The position numbers and the translations under genes are program-made. Source: Pseudomonadota bacterium (lineage in GTDB: Bacteria; Pseudomonadota; Alphaproteobacteria; Sphingomonadales; Sphingomonadaceae). Taken from it: a DNA stretch of 17,402 nucleotides. The notes below the pieces were generated by a model. It had not been told where the DNA came from, made no database searches, and was given only the letters and a program-made list of their open reading frames with translations. Positions 7,179 to 13,202 of the stretch are shown in pieces (positions within the stretch are counted from its first letter, which is position 1; each line of letters opens with the position of its first letter). The stretch covers positions 1-17,402 of the forward strand of contig JAEWIL010000117.1 of the NCBI GenBank assembly GCA_023387085.1. Reading direction: 5' to 3'.

Positions 7179-8594
7179 TCAGTTTCCTTCCGGCGTCGCC
7201 GCGCCCGGGATGATGGTTTCGCCGTCCCAGCCGCCACCCAGCGCCTGGTTGAGCGAGATGAAGGCACTGGCGCGTTCGGCCTCGCTCGCGGCGAGCGCGT
7301 TGCGCGCGCTCAGCAGCTGGCTTTCGGCCGACAGCAGCGTCTGGAAATCGATCAAGCCTGTCTGATACTGGTTTCGCGCGAGGAGCGCCGCATTGCTCGC
7401 GGCATCGAGTGCCACGGCATTCAGGGCGACCCGCTCGCGCGCCGCGCGAAGGGCAACAAGGCCGCCTTCGACATCCTCGAGCGCGACCAGTATCGATTTT
7501 TCCCAGGTCGCCAGCGCGCCTTGCGCGGCCGCCTCGGCGCTCGCGACACCGGCCCGTGCACGGCCGCCATCGAAAATCAGCTGACTGACGCCCGCGAACA
7601 GCCCGCCGGTGATCACGTCGAAGAGATTGCCGATGCCGCGCGATGCGGTGCCGACATTCCCGGTCAGGCGCACGAGGGGCAGCAACTGCGCGCGGGCGAT
7701 GCCGATCCGCGCTGTCGCCCCAAGCAGCGTCGCCTCGGCCTGGCGAACGTCGGGACGGGCGCGGAGGACCGCCGAAGGCACTTCGATTCCCGCGAGATCG
7801 GGCGGAACCGGAATGCCCGCGGCGTCGGCCTCTATCGCTGCGCGAACAGGTCCCGGCGCTTCGCCGATGAGGGTCGAGATGCTGTTCGCGGTCTGCGCCA
7901 GATCGCGTTCGAGCGCGGGAATGCTTGCAGCAGTCTGCGCGCGCTGCGCGATCGCCTGCTCGACGTCGAGGCTCGAGACGAGGCCTGCTTGCCGCCGCCA
8001 GCGGGCGATCTGGAGATTCTCGTCCTGATTGGCGAGCGTCTCGCGGCCGATGCGGAGCTGGACCGCGATCGCGCGCGCCGATACCACCGACCGCGCGACC
8101 TGGCCGGCGATCAGCCGCTGCAGATCGGCGAGGCCGTAGCCCGCGGCAGCGAGATCGGCGCGCGAGGCCGCGACATCCCCGCCGATGCGGCCGAAGAGAT
8201 CGATCTCCCAGGATGCGTCGGCGCCGAGCGAGAATTGGAGCCGGTCGTCCGCAAGATCGCCGACATCGCGGCGCACGCCGCCCGAACCGCTCAGCTGAGG
8301 AAAATAGCCCGCGCGTGCGGAGCGGAGACCGGCCCTCGCCTGCGCGACGCGGGCGGCCGCCTGCGCGAGATCGCGATTGGCCGACAGGGCGCGGCCGACA
8401 TATCGGTCGACGAGCGGGTCGCGAAGCTGTTCCCAATAGGGCCCGGGCCGCGCAGGCGGCAGGCCGTCGGCGCCCGACCAGCGCTCGGGCACGGCGATCG
8501 CGGGAGCGAATTCCCCGCCAGAGGTAGCGGCGCACCCGCCAAGCAGGTTCGCGCATATCGCAACAAACAGCGCCTTGCGTCCCCTCGACTTCAT
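7179..8594 (-). CDS. Outer-membrane efflux lipoprotein, NodT/TolC family
   Basis: A 471-aa outer-membrane factor that would form the exit duct of the pump. The signal peptide ends in a lipobox, LGGC with Cys21 as the lipidation site, as in NodT/OprM-type factors. Two related halves, each rich in long Ala/Arg/Gln helices, are visible: YWEQLRDPLVDRYV and ASWEIDLFGRIGGDVAASRA in the first, PDVRQAEATLLGATARIGIARAQLLP and QLIFDGGRARAGV in the second. The WEIDLFGR and RPDVRQAE stretches are strong family marks. A GGGGGATAG site precedes the ATG at 8594. It heads the efflux operon, unlike many clusters where the outer-membrane factor comes last. The operator-like motif copy 2 lies 87 bases upstream. 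Confidence 0.94.
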   Translation of the reverse strand: MKSRGRKALFVAICANLLGGCAATSGGEFAPAIAVPERWSGADGLPPARPGPYWEQLRDPLVDRYVGRALSANRDLAQAAARVAQARAGLRSARAGYFPQLSGSGGVRRDVGDLADDRLQFSLGADASWEIDLFGRIGGDVAASRADLAAAGYGLADLQRLIAGQVARSVVSARAIAVQLRIGRETLANQDENLQIARWRRQAGLVSSLDVEQAIAQRAQTAASIPALERDLAQTANSISTLIGEAPGPVRAAIEADAAGIPVPPDLAGIEVPSAVLRARPDVRQAEATLLGATARIGIARAQLLPLVRLTGNVGTASRGIGNLFDVITGGLFAGVSQLIFDGGRARAGVASAEAAAQGALATWEKSILVALEDVEGGLVALRAARERVALNAVALDAASNAALLARNQYQTGLIDFQTLLSAESQLLSARNALAASEAERASAFISLNQALGGGWDGETIIPGAATPEGN

Positions 8595-8680
8595 CTATCC
8601 CCCAGAAATTCGTAGCTCGCCCGAACTGCTAGGCAAGTTTGGCGATGCTGACCACAGAATGATTCCATTGGCAAGTATTT

Positions 8681-8700
8681 CTGAACTCATCAGTTCATTT
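8681..8700 (-). promoter_or_regulatory. Candidate TetR operator upstream of the efflux operon (motif copy 2)
   Basis: CTGAACTCATCAGTTCATTT contains the perfect 16-bp dyad TGAACT-CATC-AGTTCA (8682-8697). It is the only conspicuous palindrome in the 279-base gap between TetR2 and the efflux operon, and it matches 2521-2540 in 18 of 20 bases, in the same orientation to the downstream gene. Similarity continues outward (ATTT, then AGGGGA and a CAC a few bases on, with a 2-base length difference). The rest of the gap (8701-8873) shows no gene or clear terminator. Confidence 0.6.
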
Positions 8701-8873
8701 ATATCGTAGGGGAGTCACTCGCCCCCGAAGCCGGTGCGTTACTTCGCCGACTTCGCGGTTCGGCTCGGCAGAGGCCTGACTGGCGATCACCCGCAATCTG
8801 CTCGGCGCAAGGTCCGCGCGGTCGCCGCCGACGTCTGTGAAACGCGGAACAGCTGCCGCTACCGCTGGCCGAC

Positions 8874-9500
8874 TCACATCTTCGAAATCCCGGCCGTGAA
8901 TATCTTCGCGACTGTTCGCGCGTGCAACGCATGGTCGTCAGCGCCCGGCAGCGGGAGGCAGAAGGTCACGCTGCGGTTCCATTCGGCAATGATCATGGCG
9001 ATGAATATTTTCGCCAGCGCTTCGCCGTCCTCATGGCCCAGCTTTTCGAGATACTCGGCAAGGGGGCGCACGAACTGGCGATGCTGGTTCTCCAGACCTG
9101 CAGCCGCAAGTTCCGGGATCTCACTGCCGTCGCGCATCACCAGCCGCGCGAACCGCAGGCCCGTCGGCTCGGAAATGGCGGTGAGCATCTTGACCGCGAA
9201 CAGCTCGAGCGTCCGCTCGGTGGTTTCGCCCTCGACGAGGGCGGGCTCCGTCATGCCGCCCGAGATCGATTCAAGGCAGATGCCGAACAGCGTTGCCTTG
9301 TCCTCGAAGAGATTGAAGACGGTGCGGGTCGACACCTCCGCTTTTTCGGCGACGCTCCGGATCGACACATCGGCGTAGCCTTGCAGGAGAAACAGGTCAC
9401 GCGCAGCCTCGAGGATGCGCCGCCGCTTGTCCGCAGCCTGCGATTGGGTCGGCCGGCCCGGGCGCGGCTTTCGCTCGCTTGTCGTCAAAAGATTCTCCAT
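8874..9500 (-). CDS. TetR/AcrR-family transcriptional regulator (TetR2)
   Basis: A 208-aa TetR repressor. A basic, Pro-rich N-terminal arm (RKPRPGRPTQSQ) precedes the DNA-binding domain, whose helix-turn-helix is at about 46-65 (SIRSVAEKAEVSTRTVFNLF). The C-terminal domain (about 85-208) is the ligand-binding and dimer part, with FARLVMRDGSEIPELAAAGLENQHRQF resembling regulators of efflux pumps. It is divergent from the BVMO operon (102 bases apart, with an inverted repeat between) and co-directional with the efflux operon downstream. It is the best candidate to control either or both. The ATG at 9500 has only a weak AAGCGGG site, which suggests low expression. Confidence 0.93.
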   Translation of the reverse strand: MENLLTTSERKPRPGRPTQSQAADKRRRILEAARDLFLLQGYADVSIRSVAEKAEVSTRTVFNLFEDKATLFGICLESISGGMTEPALVEGETTERTLELFAVKMLTAISEPTGLRFARLVMRDGSEIPELAAAGLENQHRQFVRPLAEYLEKLGHEDGEALAKIFIAMIIAEWNRSVTFCLPLPGADDHALHARTVAKIFTAGISKM

Positions 9501-9505
9501 CCCGC

Positions 9506-9533
9506 TTGTTATTTACACCCATCGATGTAATTA
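9506..9533 (+). promoter_or_regulatory. Divergent promoter region with inverted repeat between TetR2 and the BVMO operon
   Basis: TTACA (9513-9517) and TGTAA (9526-9530) are perfect 5-bp arms around an 8-base spacer that itself contains part of ATCGAT. The stretch is AT-rich against a GC-rich background. On the plus strand, TTGTTA (9506-9511) and TAATTA (9528-9533), 16 bases apart, could be -35 and -10 hexamers; the dyad would cover the spacer and the -10. It begins just 5 bases above the TetR2 start codon, so a bound repressor could block both directions. The promoter assignment is tentative. Confidence 0.45.
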
Positions 9534-9601
9534 AACGCTATACCGATTCGGCAACGCTGCCAAGTGCTGCGCCAGCCGGATGAAGCGCAAGGGAGAGTTG
9601 C

Positions 9602-11575
9602 ATGTCCGAGAAACCGTCCGATCGGCTCGATGCCGTCATCGATTCGCTCGACCCCGTCATGGCGCTCATGGCGCTGATCCAGATCGGCGGAGACAGGAGG
9701 CTGCTCGACCGCTACTGGAACGATCTCGACGGCCGGCAGGAAAATGTCGTCGAAGCCTTCCGTGACATCGACGCGCGTGACGCCAAACAGCCCGTCGATC
9801 CCGCGATCGCGGAAGAAATTCGCAGCGCGCTGCGCGCCGCCGTGAAATCGGGACGGGCGCCGGTGATGCCCCGGCTCGATATGCCGATGTTCCGCCGTAT
9901 GGCGCGGCTGCTGCTGGGGAGCGACCTTCCCGAAATGTCGATCGACGTTGCCTTCCAGCATGCGGGCTTCACCACCGACACGCGCGTTCGCCAGCCCGCG
10001 CAAGTGCCGCCTGCGGACTTCAAGGTTCTGGTCGTCGGCGCAGGCATGATGGGCATCAACGCCGCGGTGAAGCTGCAGCAGGCGGGGTTCGACTTCGAGG
10101 TTCTGGAAGCTCTCGATACGGTCGGCGGCAACTGGCTGACCAACACCTATCCCGGCGCCGCGGTCGACACGCCGAGCCGGGTCTATTCCTTTTCGTTCGA
10201 GCCGAACGCGTCCTGGACGCAATATTATCCGCGCGGCCCCGAGTTTCTCGCCTATCTTCGCAAGGTCACAGACAATCATGGTCTCTGGGACCGCATCCGT
10301 TTCGGGACGAGGGTCGAAGGCGCCGAGTGGGACGAGGCCCGGAACATCTGGGTGGTCAAGGTCTTGCGGGACGGCCAGCCCGAACGGCTCGAGTGCAACA
10401 TGCTCGTCATGGCGGTCGGTCCGAACAACAACCCCAATTATCCCAAGGTGGACAATCTCGAGGCCTTCCAGGGACCGGTCATCCACTCCGCCGCGTGGGA
10501 CGCCTCGGTCGATCTTGCCGGCAAGAAGGTGGTGCTCGTCGGCACCGGCTGTTCGGGAGTGCAGGTCGCGACCGCGATCGCTGACGAGGTCGAGGAACTG
10601 GTCATCATCCAGCGCCAGCCCGAGCATATCATTCCCAACCCCCAGGCGCACGCAAAGGTCGATCCGATCGAGATCACCGCGATGGAGCTCATCCCCTTCG
10701 TCAAGAACTGGAAGCGCCTCCAAAGTCTCGAAAGCCAGATGGGCGACATGCACGGCATGGTGATGAAGGACGAGGAATATGCGGCACGAACCGGCGGGTT
10801 CGGCCCGATCAATGACGGTATGCGAATGTATGCCGAAGGCTATCTGAAGAGCCACTTTCCGGACGATCCCGCGATGGTCGATCTGCTCACCCCCACCTAT
10901 CCGGTGTTCGCAAAGCGCCCGATCCTTGACTGCGGCTTCTACGACACGCTCAAAAAGCCGAACGTCTCGATCGTGCGAGGGTCGCTCGCCGCCGCCGAAA
11001 GCGACGCGGTCATCCTCGATGACGGAACGCGCATCGAATGCGACGTCCTTCTTCTATCGACGGGCTATAACCTGCATTTCGGACGCCAGTTCGACATTCG
11101 CGGCAAGGGCGGCACGACGCTCGCCGAGGCGTTCGATCCGCATCCCTTCAGCTATGAGGGCATGCTGATCACGGGGTTCCCCAACTTCGTCTTCATGGGC
11201 GCGCCCTACAGCTATCTCGTCGCCAACCATGCGGTCGTGAGCGAGCAGCAGGTTCATTATACCGTCGAGCTCCTGCAATGGATGGTCGACGACAATCTTG
11301 CCGCGATCGACGTCACCCCCGAGGCAACCCGGGCTTTCGTCGACGACGTCGATGCCGAGCTCGCCAGGACCGCCTGGGTGCAATGCGGCACCGCCCATGG
11401 CTATTACCGCGATGTCGGGACGAAGGGCGAGAAGAAGGTCATCCTTGCCATTCCGCGCCATAACTCGCGCATCTGGCACGAGCTTCGCGAGCCCCGCACG
11501 GAAGATTTCGCCGTCATCCCCCGCACAGACGGCGCGCCGCCGGCGCCGCTCGAAATGACCATGCTCACGATCTGA
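9602..11575 (+). CDS. Type I Baeyer-Villiger monooxygenase with N-terminal extension (4-hydroxyacetophenone-monooxygenase-like)
   Basis: A 657-aa FAD- and NADPH-dependent monooxygenase expected to turn a ketone into an ester or lactone using O2. The FAD Rossmann motif GAGMMG is at 146-151 and GGNW at 175-178. The BVMO fingerprint FQGPVIHSAAWD (289-300) matches FxGxxxHxxxW[P/D] exactly, and the NADPH Rossmann motif GTGCSG is at 314-319. The conserved Lys-Arg pair appears in VFAKRPILDCGFYDTL. About 135 residues of helical sequence precede the FAD domain. That is the build of 4-hydroxyacetophenone monooxygenase (about 640 aa), and unlike the 530-550 aa phenylacetone or cyclohexanone enzymes. GGGAGAG precedes the ATG. 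It is the first gene of the plus-strand operon, divergent from TetR2. The substrate is not determined; aryl or cyclic ketones are plausible by family. Confidence 0.92.
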   Translation: MSEKPSDRLDAVIDSLDPVMALMALIQIGGDRRLLDRYWNDLDGRQENVVEAFRDIDARDAKQPVDPAIAEEIRSALRAAVKSGRAPVMPRLDMPMFRRMARLLLGSDLPEMSIDVAFQHAGFTTDTRVRQPAQVPPADFKVLVVGAGMMGINAAVKLQQAGFDFEVLEALDTVGGNWLTNTYPGAAVDTPSRVYSFSFEPNASWTQYYPRGPEFLAYLRKVTDNHGLWDRIRFGTRVEGAEWDEARNIWVVKVLRDGQPERLECNMLVMAVGPNNNPNYPKVDNLEAFQGPVIHSAAWDASVDLAGKKVVLVGTGCSGVQVATAIADEVEELVIIQRQPEHIIPNPQAHAKVDPIEITAMELIPFVKNWKRLQSLESQMGDMHGMVMKDEEYAARTGGFGPINDGMRMYAEGYLKSHFPDDPAMVDLLTPTYPVFAKRPILDCGFYDTLKKPNVSIVRGSLAAAESDAVILDDGTRIECDVLLLSTGYNLHFGRQFDIRGKGGTTLAEAFDPHPFSYEGMLITGFPNFVFMGAPYSYLVANHAVVSEQQVHYTVELLQWMVDDNLAAIDVTPEATRAFVDDVDAELARTAWVQCGTAHGYYRDVGTKGEKKVILAIPRHNSRIWHELREPRTEDFAVIPRTDGAPPAPLEMTMLTI

Positions 11576-11611
11576 GCGAGACCAGCGCTGTATTCCAGGG
11601 AGTAACAAGCA

Positions 11612-12031
11612 ATGACCGATCCCCGTCCGACCGGATTCAATTTCGGTACGCAATACATCTTCGCGAAGACCTTTGTTCACGATCTCGACGCGATGGCGAA
11701 ATTCTACGAGCATGTGCTCGGCGTGATCCCCTTCGGCCGCCACCAGGACAGGATGTTCGGGCGCGAGATCGACGAGATCACCTATCAGTCGAGCTATCCG
11801 GGCGGCCCCGCGCTGACCTTGATCAAATATCTCGACTCCGCAGGGCCTACGGCGGGCGAAGCCGTTCAGGGCTTCATGACCGAGGATCTCGAGGCGCTGG
11901 TCGCGCGCGCGATCGAGGCTGGAGGCAGCGTGCCCGATCCCATCAGGGAGGTGCCGGGTTTCGGCATCAAGGTCGCCTTCGTGCTCGACCCCGAAGGTCA
12001 TGTGAACGAAGTCATTCAGCTGAACAACTGA
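11612..12031 (+). CDS. VOC-superfamily (glyoxalase/dioxygenase-fold) protein
   Basis: A 139-aa protein with one vicinal-oxygen-chelate module: FVHDLDAMAKFYEHVLGVIPF (about 21-41) is the first beta-alpha unit and VAFVLDPEGHVNEVIQLN (121-138) the last strands. E133 stands where the family's C-terminal metal-ligand Glu normally lies. A His at the usual first-strand position is not evident (the aligned residue is about F17), so metal binding may be altered or absent. Family members include glyoxalases, epimerases, extradiol dioxygenases and binding proteins, so the reaction cannot be fixed. It lies 36 bases after the first BVMO gene, with an AGGGAG site, and is surely co-transcribed; a role in handling a pathway intermediate is likely. 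Confidence 0.85.
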   Translation: MTDPRPTGFNFGTQYIFAKTFVHDLDAMAKFYEHVLGVIPFGRHQDRMFGREIDEITYQSSYPGGPALTLIKYLDSAGPTAGEAVQGFMTEDLEALVARAIEAGGSVPDPIREVPGFGIKVAFVLDPEGHVNEVIQLNN

Positions 12032-12090
12032 TCAGCAGATGGAAGCGCCGCGGCGATCGGCCCCGGCCCGGCAGCGAGAGGAAGATCGAG

Positions 12091-13020
12091 ATGGCAATCG
12101 GCGATGCAGTCCAGATGGAAGATTATACGGCGAACGCGGCGCCGGTCGTAAAAAATGTCCCGGTGGACTTTGACGGTCCGCTGCCGCGTCCGACGCGCGA
12201 TATGGACGAGGTCAAAGCCGACCTCGACCGGGCGGGCTATGCGATCCTCGCCGATGTGCTGAGCCCCGAAGAGGTGGCGGACGCGCGGCAGGTGCTGATC
12301 AGCGAGATCGCGCGCGAGGAAGCGATCGATGTCAACCGGGTGAGCCGCTTCTTCACCGATCCCGACGACAAGAATCGCCGCCTCAGCCGGCTCCCCAACC
12401 GCCACCGCTGGTTCCGTGATTTTCTCGAGCATCCCGTCGCGCTCGAACTCACCAAATATATCCTCGGCCCCACGTTGCTGGGGGAAAGCTACCTCGTCCA
12501 CAGCTATGGCGCGAACCTCACCCGTCCCGGCAGCGCCGCGCAGTTCGTCCACCTCGACCGCGGCATGGATTTTCGCCACCAGACGAAGCCGCTGCAATCG
12601 CGCTTCATCTGGTGCCTCGATCCCTTCGACGCCGAAAATGGCGCGACCCGGGTGGTACCCGGAAGCCATTTGTGGAACGAGCGCGTCGACATGACCGGCG
12701 GCACCTACTATGAGACGGTGCCCGCCGAGGCGCCGCCCGGATCGCTGATCGTCTACAGCGACATGCTGCTGCACGGCACGGGTGCCAATCTGTCCGCGGA
12801 CCGCGAACGTGCGGGCGTTATCGTCGGATATTGTCCGCCCTGGTGCCGTCCGATGATCAACTTCCCGCTGGTTCTGGATCCCGAGGTCATGGCGGATGCA
12901 TCGGTCACGCTGAGGCAACTCCTCGGCTACAGTTCGGTATCGATCGGCTTCGATGAGCAATGGGAATCGGCGCCCGCCGAGCTGCGCGCACTCTGCGTTC
13001 CGGCGACCCTTGGCTACTGA
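12091..13020 (+). CDS. PhyH-family Fe(II)/2-oxoglutarate-dependent dioxygenase
   Basis: A 309-aa enzyme of the phytanoyl-CoA dioxygenase family, expected to hydroxylate an unactivated C-H bond with O2 and 2-oxoglutarate. The facial-triad iron ligands are visible as H154-x-D156 in QFVHLDRGMD and H228 in YSDMLLHGTGAN. R240 in DRERAGVIVGY, 12 residues after H228, fits the 2-oxoglutarate-binding Arg. The NGATRVVPGSH segment (183-193) is typical of the family. The N-terminal half has DRAGYAILADVLSPEEV, the usual start of the fold. GAGAGGAAG (12076-12084) precedes the ATG. It is the third gene of the operon, 59 bases after the VOC gene. Whether the substrate is a CoA thioester or a free compound is unknown; many bacterial PhyH proteins act on free natural products. 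Confidence 0.9.
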   Translation: MAIGDAVQMEDYTANAAPVVKNVPVDFDGPLPRPTRDMDEVKADLDRAGYAILADVLSPEEVADARQVLISEIAREEAIDVNRVSRFFTDPDDKNRRLSRLPNRHRWFRDFLEHPVALELTKYILGPTLLGESYLVHSYGANLTRPGSAAQFVHLDRGMDFRHQTKPLQSRFIWCLDPFDAENGATRVVPGSHLWNERVDMTGGTYYETVPAEAPPGSLIVYSDMLLHGTGANLSADRERAGVIVGYCPPWCRPMINFPLVLDPEVMADASVTLRQLLGYSSVSIGFDEQWESAPAELRALCVPATLGY

Positions 13021-13034
13021 ACCGGAGGTCCGCG

Positions 13035-13202
13035 ATGTTCCGCAAGCAAGGCCCCGACCACCGGCGCGATCGTCTCCGGTCTGACCGGTCGGCGATCAGG
13101 GCCAGACGCACGACAGGTGAAAGGTTACACCCGATGCCGACCGGACAAACGACAAGCTGCGAGGCATTTGCCGCGCCAAGCCGCCGGGCAGCCGCCCGAT
13201 GA
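13035..13202 (+). CDS. Possible 55-aa leader ORF coupled to the second BVMO gene
   Basis: An ORF of 55 codons, MFRKQGPDHRRD onward, rich in Arg and without recognisable domains. It has an excellent GGAGG site (13024-13028) six bases before its ATG, and its TGA overlaps the ATG of the downstream BVMO in ATGA (13199-13202). The BVMO itself has no evident ribosome site, so translation of this ORF could deliver ribosomes to it. Against a functional peptide: it has many codons unusual for these genes (TTA, AGA, AGG, ACA, TTT), and it includes a stable hairpin. It may be a translated leader rather than a protein gene. Confidence 0.35.
   Translation: MFRKQGPDHRRDRLRSDRSAIRARRTTGERLHPMPTGQTTSCEAFAAPSRRAAAR
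13068..13097 (+). other. Hairpin in the leader of the second BVMO gene
   Basis: Nested dyads: GATCG (13068-13072) pairs with CGATC (13093-13097), and CCGGT (13076-13080) with ACCGG (13084-13088), with a 3-base loop and a small 3x4 internal loop. It sits within the gap between the PhyH and BVMO genes. It is not followed by a T-run, so it is more likely an RNA processing, stability or translation-control element than a terminator. Confidence 0.35.

Noticed and set aside
6903..8615. Plus-strand ORF (570 codons) opposite the fusion protein and outer-membrane factor
   Set aside because: Same shadow pattern; the minus strand encodes a lipobox and clear family segments.
9509..10855. Minus-strand ORF (448 codons) opposite the first BVMO, with the look of a His/Asp-rich protein
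   Set aside because: The plus strand has all BVMO motifs; the His/Asp richness is the mirror of G/C-ending codons.
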